Position numbers and translations under genes: made by a program | The notes under the pieces: model-generated | Seen by the model: only the letters and a program-made list of their open reading frames with translations | Told to the model about the DNA's origin: nothing | Databases searched by the model: none | Shown here: piece after piece, positions 1 through 7,728 of the stretch | How positions within the stretch are numbered: position 1 is the first letter of the stretch | Layout of the letters: every line of letters starts with the position of its first letter | DNA from: Desulfovibrionaceae bacterium | GTDB taxonomy: Bacteria; Pseudomonadota; Gammaproteobacteria; Burkholderiales; Burkholderiaceae_C | NCBI GenBank assembly: GCA_009778355.1 | Contig: WRJY01000312.1 | Span: 1-14,028 of the forward strand | DNA length: 14,028 bases | Direction: 5' to 3'

Positions 1-1248
1 CTCGGCTCGGCGCTCGCCGCCCGCGCGGCGCGGCCCGTGCGCAGCATTCAGCGTTTTGCCGAACTGATGGGGCCCGCCGATGGCCCGAGCGAAGTGCTGA
101 CCTCGCGCCGCATGACCTCGCCGCTGTTCGCCGCGCTGGTCAACGCTGCCGCCTCGCACTACGCCGAGCAGGACGACGTGCACAACGGCGCGGTGTTCCA
201 CCCGGCGGCGGTGGTGTTCGCGCCCGCGCTGGCGGTGGCGCAGGCGCTCGGCGCCAGCGGCGCGCAACTGCTGACCGCCTGCGTCGCGGGCTACGAGACC
301 GGCATCCGCGTGGGCGAATTTCTGGGCCGCTCGCACTACCGCATCTTCCACACCACCGCCACGGCGGGCACGCTGGCCGCCGCCGCCGCAGTCGGGCGGC
401 TGCTCGAACTCACGCCGGCGCAGATGCTGCACGCCTTCGGCTCGGCGGGCACGCAATCGGCGGGCGTGTGGGAATTTTTGCGCGACGCCGCCGATTCCAA
501 GCAACTGCACTGCGCGCACGCCGCGGCGGCGGGCCTGATGTCGGCCTACCTGGCCCAGGACGGCTTCACCGGCGCGGCCCGCGTGCTCGAAGGCGCGCAG
601 GGCCTGGGCGCGGGCATGTCCAGCGACGCCGATCCGGCCCGGCTCACCGACGGCCTGGGCACGCGCTGGACGCTGGCCGAAACCTCCTTCAAATACCACG
701 CCTCGTGCCGCCACACCCACCCGGCGGCTGATGCGCTGCTACAAATCATGCAGCAACAGCGCCTGAAGGCCAGCGACATAGCCAGCGTCATCACGCACGT
801 GCATCAGGGCGCCATCGACGTGCTGGGCCGCGTCGCCGTGCCCGCCACGGTGCACCAGGCCAAGTTCTCGATGGGCACCGTGCTGGGTCTGATCGCCGTG
901 CATGGCCGCGCCGGCCTGACCGAATTCGACCGCGACTTTCTCGCCCCCGAAGTCGCCGCCTTCCGCGACAAGGTGACGATGGCGCTCGACGCTGAAGTCG
1001 ACGCTGCCTACCCCGCCCGCTGGATCGGCAAGGTCAGCGTCACCACCACCGATGGCCGCGCCTTCACGGGCCGCGTCGATGAACCCAAGGGCGACCCCGG
1101 CAACACCCTGAGCCGCCCCGAAATCGAAGACAAAATGCAGCGCCTGGCGCAATACGGCCAAGGCGCCACGCCCGACGAAGCCAGCGCGCTGTGCAGCAAG
1201 GTATGGGCCTTGGCCGGCCAAGCGCGCGTCGGGCGGTTGCTGGGGTGA
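1..1248 (+). CDS. MmgE/PrpD family protein, 5' end outside window
   Basis: The reading frame is open from base 1, so the gene begins upstream; a GTG at 37 is internal. About 415 residues are visible, and roughly 40-50 N-terminal residues are probably missing compared with the usual ~450 for the family. Family-type segments are visible: an early LGSALA stretch, DDVHNGAVFHPAAVV near the start, a Gly/Ala-rich helical region around GTQSAGVWEFL, and FKYHASCRHTHPAA (about 688-725), which matches the conserved Lys-Tyr-x-x-Cys-Arg-x-x-His active-site segment. MmgE/PrpD members include 2-methylcitrate dehydratase, cis-aconitate decarboxylase and iminodisuccinate epimerase, so the substrate cannot be assigned from sequence alone. 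No prp operon partner is visible. The stop lies only a few bases before the transposase remnant, but the C-terminus looks intact. Confidence 0.85.
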   Translation, partial: LGSALAARAARPVRSIQRFAELMGPADGPSEVLTSRRMTSPLFAALVNAAASHYAEQDDVHNGAVFHPAAVVFAPALAVAQALGASGAQLLTACVAGYETGIRVGEFLGRSHYRIFHTTATAGTLAAAAAVGRLLELTPAQMLHAFGSAGTQSAGVWEFLRDAADSKQLHCAHAAAAGLMSAYLAQDGFTGAARVLEGAQGLGAGMSSDADPARLTDGLGTRWTLAETSFKYHASCRHTHPAADALLQIMQQQRLKASDIASVITHVHQGAIDVLGRVAVPATVHQAKFSMGTVLGLIAVHGRAGLTEFDRDFLAPEVAAFRDKVTMALDAEVDAAYPARWIGKVSVTTTDGRAFTGRVDEPKGDPGNTLSRPEIEDKMQRLAQYGQGATPDEASALCSKVWALAGQARVGRLLG

Positions 1249-1249
1249 G

Positions 1250-1837
1250 GTCAGACGGCCCTTCGGCCAGCTCCGCATGAGCGCATCGAGCCGCTGGCCG
1301 TCATGGGCATTGACCGCGCTCGCGATGAGCGACAACGGGACGCCACGAGCGTTCGCCAGCAGCAGCGGATGCTTGCCGCCGTTTTCCCCCTCGGTCTGCC
1401 GGGTTGGAGCCAGCGGTTTTCTGGGCAAGAAGGGCTTTCATCATTGAGCCATCGGCGCTTTGCCATTGCCAGGCGATGCCCGCCATCTGGTCGCACTCGG
1501 CCAGCCCCGCGCGCCACAGCGCCTGAAAGAAACCGGCTTGCTCCCATTGGAGAAACCGCCGGTGGATCGCACTGGCGCTGCCAAAACGCTCGCGGGGCAG
1601 CGCCTTCCACTGGCAGCCGGTGCGCAGCACATACACGATGGCCTCGAACACCAGCCGGGCGGGCTTGGGCGGGCGCCCGGCGCCGGGCTTGCGCGCGTAC
1701 TGTTTGTCCGGCGAGCGCACTGGCTGCGGGATCAGCGGCTCTACCCGTTGCCAAAATTCATCGGCAATCACCCACGAATCGACGTGTTTGCCGGTCAAGC
1801 TGCCACTCCACCGCCGCGCACCATGCGGCCCGTACAT
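1250..1837 (-). pseudogene. IS5-family transposase remnant, frameshifted and 3'-truncated
   Basis: On the minus strand the frame from ATG 1837 gives an N-terminal IS5-type (DUF4096-like) domain: VDSWVIADEFWQRVEPLIP, RKPGAGRPPKP, VYVLRTGCQWKALP, the FGSAS..HRRFLQWEQAGFF block and WQSADGSMMKALLAQKTAGSNPADRG. The last contains the probable first catalytic Asp. At a G5A4 run (minus strand; 1382-1390) homology leaves this frame and continues in another as GENGGKHPLLLANARGVPLSLIASAVNAHDGQRLDALM. Removing one G would restore a single frame. Homology stops near 1255. The DKGYD-type and ER-F-type segments with the other two catalytic residues are absent, so it cannot encode a working transposase. Some IS5/IS427-group elements use programmed frameshifting, but the deletion makes it dead either way. 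Confidence 0.85.
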
Positions 1838-1858
1838 TTATTTGCGGATAAGCTCCAG
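1250..1858 (-). mobile_element. Partial IS5-family insertion sequence
   Basis: The extent is set by transposase homology plus a short upstream leader. On the minus strand the sequence before the ATG reads GAGCCTGGAGCTTATCCGC (about 1840-1858), a plausible left terminal region. No matching right inverted repeat is present because the 3' half of the element is missing, so the IS ends and target duplication cannot be defined. The remnant lies between the MmgE/PrpD stop and the 3' end of ffh, in intergenic space. The boundary coordinates are approximate. Confidence 0.6.
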
Positions 1859-1961
1859 GCTCCGAAGGGCGTTGCTGGTTTCTGCCCCGGCTCTCCCACG
1901 GCAGAGAAAAACGCAACTTTCAGGCTTGAACCGGGATGGCGCCCAAATGGCTTTTTGCTGC
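1859..1961. other. Intergenic stretch downstream of ffh
   Basis: About 100 bases between the presumed IS end and the ffh stop. It contains short A- and T-runs and lower-GC patches, but I found no convincing hairpin followed by a U-tract, so no ffh terminator can be named. No ORF or RNA gene is recognisable. Confidence 0.4.
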
Positions 1962-3338
1962 TCATGCCCTGCCGCCGCCCAGCAGGCCGCCCAGGCCCTT
2001 GGCGCCGCCCATGCGGCGCATCATCTTCATCAGCGCGCCGCCTTTCATTTGCTTCATCATGCCGCGCATCTGATCGAATTCCTTGAGCAGGCGGTTGACT
2101 TCCTGCACCTGCACGCCGGCGCCGGCGGCGATGCGGCGCTTGCGGCTGGCCTTGAGCAGTTCGGGCTTGCGGCGCTCGCCCGGCGTCATGCTGTTGATGA
2201 TGCCTTCCTTGCGGCGGATGTCTTTTTCGGCGCGCTGCATGTCGCCATCGCTGGCCTTGGCGGTCAGTTGGGTGGGCAGTTTGTCCATCAGGCTGGCCAG
2301 GCCGCCCATTTGCTTCATCTGCTGCAATTGGGCCAAAAAATCCTGCAGGTCGAAGCCGTCGCCTTTCTTGACTTTTTCGGCCAGTTTCTGGGCGGCCTCG
2401 ATATCGACGTTGGCCGTGACCTGCTCGACCAGCGCCACCACGTCGCCCATGCCCAGAACGCGGCCAGCGTGGCGCTCGGCGTCGAACACTTCCAGGCCGT
2501 CGAGCTTTTCGCTGACGCCGGCGAACTTGATCGGCGCGCCGGTGATCTGCCGCACCGACAGCGCCGCGCCGCCGCGCGAATCGCCGTCCATCTTGGTCAG
2601 CACGATGCCGGTGAGCGGCAGCGCGTCCTTGAACGCCTTGGCGGTGTTGGCCGCGTCCTGGCCCTGCATGGCGTCCACCACGAACAGCGTTTCGACAGGA
2701 TCGAGCGCGCCGTGCAGGGCCTTGATTTCCTGCATCAGCGCCTCGTCGATGGCCAGGCGGCCAGCGGTATCGACGATCAGCACATCGTGGAAGTGTCTGC
2801 GGGCATGGTCGAGCGCGGCGCGGGCGATGGCCAGGGGCTGGTCGTCGGGCGAGCTGGGAAACCAGTCGGCGCCGGCCTGCGCAGTCACGGTCTTGAGCTG
2901 CTCTATGGCCGCTGGCCGGTACACGTCGCCGGAGACGGTGAGCACTTTTTTCTTGCGCTTTTGCACCAGGTGGCGCGCCAGCTTGGCGGTGGTGGTGGTC
3001 TTGCCGGAGCCTTGCAGGCCGGCCATCAAAATCACCGCCGGCGGCTGCGCCGCCAGGTTCAGCTCGCTGACGCCTTCGCCCATCGTCGCCGCCAGTTCGC
3101 GGTGAACGATGCCCACCAGCGCCTGACCGGGTTTGAGGCTGCCCAGCACCTCCTGGCCCAGCGCCTTGTCCTTGACGCGGGCGATGAAGTCGCGCACCAC
3201 GGGCAGCGCGACGTCGGCCTCCAGCAGGGCCATGCGCACTTCGCGCAGCATGTCCTGCACGTTGCCTTCGGTGATGCGGGCCTGGCCGGAAATTCGCTTG
3301 ACCAGGCTGGAGAGTTTGTCGGTGAGTGCGGTGGCCAT
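1962..3338 (-). CDS. ffh: Signal recognition particle protein Ffh (SRP54)
   Basis: This is the SRP GTPase that, with 4.5S RNA, binds signal sequences of nascent inner-membrane proteins and docks with FtsY. The start is ATG 3338 (MATALTDKLSSLVKRISG), matching the usual N-terminus and giving 458 residues, a normal length. The open frame continues up to 3443, but those 35 extra residues do not look like Ffh. The N-domain helical bundle occupies about 1-95. The G domain has P-loop GLQGSGKTT (107-115), DTAGR (190-194) and TKMDGDSRGG (248-257). The M domain from about 295 is Met-rich and ends with the GERRKPELLKASRKRRIAAG RNA-binding segment and MKQMKGGALMKMMRRMGG. No strong Shine-Dalgarno is seen. 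It is divergent from the ccsA-like gene, an arrangement also found for ffh and ypjD in E. coli. Confidence 0.97.
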   Translation of the reverse strand: MATALTDKLSSLVKRISGQARITEGNVQDMLREVRMALLEADVALPVVRDFIARVKDKALGQEVLGSLKPGQALVGIVHRELAATMGEGVSELNLAAQPPAVILMAGLQGSGKTTTTAKLARHLVQKRKKKVLTVSGDVYRPAAIEQLKTVTAQAGADWFPSSPDDQPLAIARAALDHARRHFHDVLIVDTAGRLAIDEALMQEIKALHGALDPVETLFVVDAMQGQDAANTAKAFKDALPLTGIVLTKMDGDSRGGAALSVRQITGAPIKFAGVSEKLDGLEVFDAERHAGRVLGMGDVVALVEQVTANVDIEAAQKLAEKVKKGDGFDLQDFLAQLQQMKQMGGLASLMDKLPTQLTAKASDGDMQRAEKDIRRKEGIINSMTPGERRKPELLKASRKRRIAAGAGVQVQEVNRLLKEFDQMRGMMKQMKGGALMKMMRRMGGAKGLGGLLGGGRA

Positions 3339-3441
3339 GAGAGAGTTTGGGCGCGCGCGGCGCGCGAGGGAATGGTGAGCCGTGACGGCAGGCGCGCTCG
3401 CCCTGCCGCGGGAGCAGGGACGAACCGCTAAACTTGCGTTC
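3339..3441. promoter_or_regulatory. Divergent ffh / ccsA-like intergenic region
   Basis: About 103 bases separate the two divergent start codons, so both promoters should lie here or just inside the genes. A TAAACT hexamer at 3430-3435 could act as a -10 for the plus-strand operon, with transcription starting very close to ATG 3442, but no good -35 accompanies it. GCAGG/CCTGC inverted arms flank a GC-rich stretch around 3390-3405. No clear sigma-70 site is seen for ffh. Confidence 0.3.
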
Positions 3442-4251
3442 ATGATTCTAGCCAGCGCCTCTCCCGTCAGCCTGCTGCTGGCCGCCGCCGCCGCCCTGGC
3501 CTACGCGGTGCCGGCGCTGGCCGCCCGGGCTATTGGGGCCGTTACCGCCCGGCGGGTGCTGCTGCTGGCCTGGCTGCTGCACGGCCTGCTGCTGGCCTGG
3601 AGCCTGCTGGACAAGCCGCCGCGCTTCGGGTTCGCGCCGGCGCTGTCGATCACGGTCTGGCTGGTGCTGACGGTGTACGCCATCGAAAGGCAGCTTTACC
3701 CGCGCATGAAGGCGCGCTGGGCGCTGGCCGGGTTCGGCGCGCTGACCATCGCGTTGGCGCTGGTGTTTCCGGGCGCGCCGCTGCACGTCGAGGCGCCGCT
3801 GCTGCTGCCGCTGCACTGGGCGCTGGGCGTTGCCGCCTACGGGCTGTTCGCGGTGGCCGTGGCGCACGGCTGGCTGATGTCGCGCGCCGAGTCGAACATG
3901 CGCAAGGCCGCGCAGACGGCGGACGAGGGCGTGCCGCTGCTGACGCTGGAGCGGCTGATGTTCCGCTTCGTCGGCGCCGGCTTCGTGCTGCTGACGCTGA
4001 CCATGCTGGCCGGCGTGTTCTTCGGCGAGCATCTTTACGGCGACTCCTATACCGGCTGGCGTTGGGATCACAAGCGCGTGTTCACGCTGCTGTCCTGGCT
4101 GACGTTCGCCGCGCTGCTGGCTGGCCGTTCGCTGCTGGGCTGGCGCGGCCGGCGCGCGGTGCGCGTGCTTTACATCGGCGCCGCACTGCTGCTGCTGGGC
4201 TACGTGGGCTCGCGCTTCGTGCTCGAAGTGTTGCTGGGGCGCGCGCCGTGA
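3442..4251 (+). CDS. ccsA: CcsA/YpjD (HemX-like) cytochrome c assembly family inner-membrane protein
   Basis: The start is taken as ATG 3442, giving 269 residues beginning MILASASPVSLLL; the frame stays open to 3382 but the added residues are hydrophilic and atypical. About eight membrane segments are visible (near 8-28, 38-56, 65-81, 92-109, 122-143, 174-193, 212-230 and 241-262). The family landmarks are LLPLHWALG (His125) and GWRWDHKRVFTLLSW (His210). Members of this family act in cytochrome c maturation/haem handling or, like E. coli YpjD (CorE), have other proposed membrane roles. Adjacency to ffh favours the YpjD branch, so direct participation in haem ligation is uncertain. The stop overlaps the next GTG start in GTGA (4248-4251), indicating translational coupling at the head of a five-gene operon. 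Confidence 0.85.
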   Translation: MILASASPVSLLLAAAAALAYAVPALAARAIGAVTARRVLLLAWLLHGLLLAWSLLDKPPRFGFAPALSITVWLVLTVYAIERQLYPRMKARWALAGFGALTIALALVFPGAPLHVEAPLLLPLHWALGVAAYGLFAVAVAHGWLMSRAESNMRKAAQTADEGVPLLTLERLMFRFVGAGFVLLTLTMLAGVFFGEHLYGDSYTGWRWDHKRVFTLLSWLTFAALLAGRSLLGWRGRRAVRVLYIGAALLLLGYVGSRFVLEVLLGRAP

Positions 4252-4481
4252 CCAAGCTGCTGATCGCGCTGCTGGCGGCGCTGGCCGGCGCCGCGCTGTG
4301 GCAGCGCGGCCGGCTGGCGCGCCGCCCGCGCCAGCCGGCGCGGCAACCGCCTGGCCGCTGCCTGCCCATCATGGTGCCTTGCGCGCACTGCGGCACGCAC
4401 GTGCCGGAAGGCGAGGCCGTGACGGGCCGCCAGGGCAGCTACTGCTGCGCCAGCCACCGGCGGGCAGCCGAAGGAGCGTGA
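4248..4481 (+). CDS. PP0621-like small membrane-anchored zinc-ribbon protein
   Basis: A 77-residue protein starting at GTG 4248, which overlaps the previous stop by four bases. It has one N-terminal membrane segment or signal anchor (residues 3-17), then an Arg/Pro-rich linker, then MVPCAHCGTHVPEG (Cys45, Cys48) and SYCCASHRRA (Cys66/67, His70). Together these look like a small CxxC...CxxH zinc-binding knuckle. This pattern matches the uncharacterised PP0621 family, whose members I recall often sitting next to pilS. The function is unknown. The coding sequence ends with AAGGAG (4471-4476), which probably serves as ribosome binding site for pilS. Confidence 0.75.
   Translation: MTKLLIALLAALAGAALWQRGRLARRPRQPARQPPGRCLPIMVPCAHCGTHVPEGEAVTGRQGSYCCASHRRAAEGA
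4471..4476 (+). promoter_or_regulatory. Ribosome binding site deciding the pilS start
   Basis: AAGGAG sits inside the end of the PP0621-like gene. It lies 10 nt before GTG 4487 but only 1 nt before GTG 4478, which overlaps the previous stop. The spacing favours 4487 as the pilS start. Confidence 0.6.
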
Positions 4482-4486
4482 GGGCC

Positions 4487-6226
4487 GTGCCAACCGCGCA
4501 AAAGCAGCACACATGGTTCAACGCTGCGCCGCGGCCATCGCCGTCCATACCCTTGCCTGCGGGCGATGCCGGCGATGGCGCTTTCGTCCGCATGTGGGCC
4601 GCCTTCATGCTGGCGCGCGTGCTGCTCGCGCTGGCCGTGCTGGGCTTGCATCTGTTGATCAGGGACGCGCGTCAGATGCCGGCTTGGGTGCTGGCGCTGT
4701 GTCTGGCTTATCTGGCGCTGACGGCGCTGGTGCGTTTGCTGGCGCGCCCCCGCGGGCCGGGCCGCGGGTTCGACGCCCAATGGCTGTACGCCGTGGGAGT
4801 GGACTTGGCCTTCATCGCCGCGCTGCAGACGCAGCAAGCGACCGGCATCAACTACTCGCCGCTGCTGGCGCTGCCGGTACTGATGGCGGCCACCATGGGC
4901 TCGCGCCAGTTGGCGTTGGGAACGGCGGCGCTGGCCGCGCTGGCGCTGCTGGGCAACGCCGTCTGGGATGCCAGCGCCGCGTCCTGGGACAGCACGGCCA
5001 GCATCGTTCAGGCCGGCTTTGTCGGCGCTGGGCTGCTGGCGCTCTCGCTGTTGATCAACTGGCTGTCGGCGCGCCTGACGCGCGAGCAGGCCGAAGCCCG
5101 CCGCAGCCGCGCCGAAACCCAGATGCAGTTGCTGGTCAACAGCCTGGTCATCGAGGCGCTGTCCGATGGCGTGCTGGTGGTCGAGGCCGACTGCACCGTG
5201 CGGGCCGCCAACCCCGCCGCCCACCTGATGCTGGCCGCCGACCGCGAGGTGACGCCCGACCGCTTCAACCTGCTGGACAACCCGGCCTGGGTGCAGCTCG
5301 TCCACGTGGCGCGGCTGACGTTCGCGGACGGGCCGATCGACGCGATCGAGGTCACGCTGCGCCACGAGGACCGACACGGCAGCCACATGCGGGCGCGCAC
5401 GCAGCGCACGCCCGCGATCGGCGGCGGCAGCAGCCTGTGCGTGATCTTCCTGCAGGACCTGCGCGAAATGGAAGCGCGCCTGCGCACCGAAAAACTCGCC
5501 GCCATGGGCCGGATGTCCGCCGCCGTGGCGCATGAAATCCGCAACCCGCTGGCGGCCATCAGCCAGGCCAATGCCCTGCTGGAAGAGGAACTGACCGCCC
5601 CTGGGCAGCAGCGCCTGGCCGCAATGGTGCGGCAAAACGCCGAGCGCCTGGGCAACCTGGTCGAGGACGTACTGGATGTCGTGCGCGTGCAAGGCGCGCC
5701 CGAGGCGCAGGGCGAACAGGCGCTGCCGCTCGATGAGTCGGTGCAGTCCTTCTGCGATGAATGGCGCCAGCAAAACGGCGCTGACGTGCGTCTGAAAATC
5801 GATTTGCGGGCGCCGGAGATACTGGTGCTGTTCGAGCGCGAGCATCTGCGCCGCATTCTGGTCAACCTGCTCGACAATGCGGCCCGCCATGCGAGCCAGA
5901 AGGCCGCCGCCATTCAAGTGTCCACCCAGGCGGCTTATTACGGGCCGGTCATGCTGATGGTCTGGAGCGACGGCCCGCCGCTGGAGGCGTCGGTGCGCCG
6001 CCATTTGTTCGAGCCGTTTTTTTCGTCCAGGGCGCGCTCCAGCGGCTTGGGGCTGTTCATCTGCCGCGAACTGTGCGAGCGGCATGGCGCGGTCATCGGC
6101 CATGAGCGCACGCAGCGCCAGCAAGACGGCGACGACGCCGTCGATGGCAACGAATTTTTCATCCATTTCCGGCGCGCCCACGGACCGCATTCGATCCTGC
6201 CGCCGGAGGAAGCCAGCAACCCATGA
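4487..6226 (+). CDS. pilS: Type IV pilus sensor histidine kinase PilS
   Basis: This is the membrane sensor kinase that phosphorylates PilR to control type IV pilin transcription. From GTG 4487 it is 579 residues. The N-terminus has about six membrane segments (roughly 37-57, 66-86, 98-115, 124-137, 141-161 and 172-192), then a linker and PAS-like region (about 215-325). The HisKA motif is AAVAHEIRNPLAAI with phospho-accepting His349. The N box is NLLDNAARHA (460-469) and the G2-type box is SSGLGLFICREL (518-529). The G1 box is degenerate (WSDGPPL, 493-499): the Asp-x-Gly core remains but the second Gly is replaced by Pro. Its ATG/TGA overlap with pilR (ATGA, 6223-6226) indicates coupling. The stimulus is not visible; in Pseudomonas PilS senses inner-membrane pilin. 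Confidence 0.93.
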   Translation: MPTAQKQHTWFNAAPRPSPSIPLPAGDAGDGAFVRMWAAFMLARVLLALAVLGLHLLIRDARQMPAWVLALCLAYLALTALVRLLARPRGPGRGFDAQWLYAVGVDLAFIAALQTQQATGINYSPLLALPVLMAATMGSRQLALGTAALAALALLGNAVWDASAASWDSTASIVQAGFVGAGLLALSLLINWLSARLTREQAEARRSRAETQMQLLVNSLVIEALSDGVLVVEADCTVRAANPAAHLMLAADREVTPDRFNLLDNPAWVQLVHVARLTFADGPIDAIEVTLRHEDRHGSHMRARTQRTPAIGGGSSLCVIFLQDLREMEARLRTEKLAAMGRMSAAVAHEIRNPLAAISQANALLEEELTAPGQQRLAAMVRQNAERLGNLVEDVLDVVRVQGAPEAQGEQALPLDESVQSFCDEWRQQNGADVRLKIDLRAPEILVLFEREHLRRILVNLLDNAARHASQKAAAIQVSTQAAYYGPVMLMVWSDGPPLEASVRRHLFEPFFSSRARSSGLGLFICRELCERHGAVIGHERTQRQQDGDDAVDGNEFFIHFRRAHGPHSILPPEEASNP

Positions 6227-7728
6227 ACACCGATCCGTCCGCCAGTCGCGCCGCGCGCGTGCTCGTGGTCGATGACGAACCCGACCTGCGCACCCTGTAT
6301 GAATTGACGCTGCTGCGCGAAGGCCATCAGGTGCAGACCGCCGGATCGCTGGCCGAGGCGCGCGATCTGCTGGCCGCGCGGACGTTCGATGTCGTCATCA
6401 CCGACATGCGCCTGCCCGATGGCCTGGGCATGGAATTGCTGCACGCGCTGGCGCTCGAGAAGCGCAGCGAGCGCAGCATCGTCATCACGGCTTTCGGGTC
6501 GGCGGAGAACGCCGTCGAGGCGCTGAAGTCCGGCGCCTTCGACTACCTGACCAAGCCGGTGGACTTGAAGCAGTTCCGAGCCGTGGTCAATTCAGCCTGG
6601 CGGGCGCAGCCCGCGGCCCCCGCCGCGCCGGCAGCGCCGGCCGCTTTACCCGCGCCGCTGGCGGAGCGCGCCGGCGGCCCTGGCCCGGACAGCCAGGCCG
6701 CCTTGGGCCGTCTGATCGGCGATTCGCCGGCCATGCGCCTGGTCAAACAGCGCATCGCCAAGGTGGCGCAGAGCATGGCGCCGGTGCTGGTGCGCGGCGA
6801 ATCGGGTACCGGCAAGGAACTGGTGGCCACGGCGATTCACGCTTGCAGCCACCGCAGCGGCGGCCCGTTCGTGCCGGTCAACTGCGGCGCGATTCCAGAG
6901 ACGCTGCTCGAAGCCGAATTCTTCGGCGCGCGCAAGGGTTCCTATACCGGAGCCGTGCAGGATCGGGAAGGGTTCTTTCAGGCCGCGCGCAGCGGCACGC
7001 TGTTTCTCGACGAAATCGGCGATTTGCCCCTGTCCATGCAGGCCAAGCTGCTGCGCGCGATTCAGGAGCGGCGCATTCGCCCCCTGGGCGAGACGCGCGA
7101 GGAGCCGGTGGACGTGCGCATCGTCAGCGCCACGCACAAGAACCTGGCCGCCGAAGTGCAGGCGGGCCGCTTCAGGCAAGACCTGTTCTACCGCCTGAAC
7201 GTGATCGAGATCGTGGCTCCCCCGTTGCGTGAGCGGCGCGAGGACTTGCCGGCTTTGTGCCAGGCGCTGCTCGAACGCATTGCCGCCGATGCCGGCGCGC
7301 CGGTGTACCAGCTTTCGGAGCGGCAGTGGCGGGAAATCTCCGCCGCGCCGCTGCAGGGCAACGTGCGCGAGCTTGAGAACCTGCTGCACCGCGCCGTTGC
7401 GCTGGGCAGCGACTCGGTGTTCGGCGATCTGCTGCCCGCGCCGGCAGAGCCGCCGCCCGCCGCGCAAGCGCAAGCAGGCGCGGTGGATATGGACCTGAGC
7501 GAGGGCGCGGGCGCCAAACCCGCCAGCGCGCCAGCACAGACGCTGCCAACCAACCTGCGAACCTGGCTCGATGAACAAGAGCGGCGGATGCTGATGCGCT
7601 CGCTCGATGAAACCGGCTTCAACCACGCAGCGGCAGCGGCCCGCCTGGGCCTGAGCCGGCGCCAGATTCGCCACCGGATCGCGCGGCTGGGCATCGCCGC
7701 GCCGGACAGTGAAGAACCAACGCATTGA
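6223..7728 (+). CDS. pilR: Sigma-54-dependent response regulator PilR
   Basis: A 501-residue NtrC-type regulator. The receiver domain (about 10-125) has acidic pair Asp17/Asp18, phospho-acceptor Asp61 (VVITDMRLPDG) and Lys111 (YLTKPVD). An Ala/Pro-rich linker (128-150) precedes the AAA+ domain, with Walker A GESGTGKE (192-199), sigma-54 contact loop GSYTGA (239-244; consensus GAFTGA), Walker B TLFLDEIGD (259-267) and arginine-finger region FRQDLFYRLNV. The C-terminal Fis-type helix-turn-helix is at about 467-488 (AAAARLGLSRRQIRHRI). It activates sigma-54 promoters such as pilA; no pilin gene or clear -24/-12 promoter was found in this window. ampD begins inside its last 20 bases. Confidence 0.95.
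   Translation: MNTDPSASRAARVLVVDDEPDLRTLYELTLLREGHQVQTAGSLAEARDLLAARTFDVVITDMRLPDGLGMELLHALALEKRSERSIVITAFGSAENAVEALKSGAFDYLTKPVDLKQFRAVVNSAWRAQPAAPAAPAAPAALPAPLAERAGGPGPDSQAALGRLIGDSPAMRLVKQRIAKVAQSMAPVLVRGESGTGKELVATAIHACSHRSGGPFVPVNCGAIPETLLEAEFFGARKGSYTGAVQDREGFFQAARSGTLFLDEIGDLPLSMQAKLLRAIQERRIRPLGETREEPVDVRIVSATHKNLAAEVQAGRFRQDLFYRLNVIEIVAPPLRERREDLPALCQALLERIAADAGAPVYQLSERQWREISAAPLQGNVRELENLLHRAVALGSDSVFGDLLPAPAEPPPAAQAQAGAVDMDLSEGAGAKPASAPAQTLPTNLRTWLDEQERRMLMRSLDETGFNHAAAAARLGLSRRQIRHRIARLGIAAPDSEEPTH

Noticed and set aside
736..760. AT-richer patch (CTACAAATCATGCAG) in the MmgE/PrpD gene considered as a repeat insertion
   Set aside because: The reading frame and protein alignment run through it without disturbance; no flanking repeats are visible.
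1620..3431. Long plus-strand ORF (603 codons) opposite ffh
   Set aside because: It is antisense to a clear ffh, His/Gln/Ala-rich with no domain. Long antisense frames are common in high-GC DNA.
4439..6190. 583-codon minus-strand ORF opposite pilS
   Set aside because: Composition is Arg/Gln/His-rich and low-complexity, and it is a mirror of the pilS codon bias.
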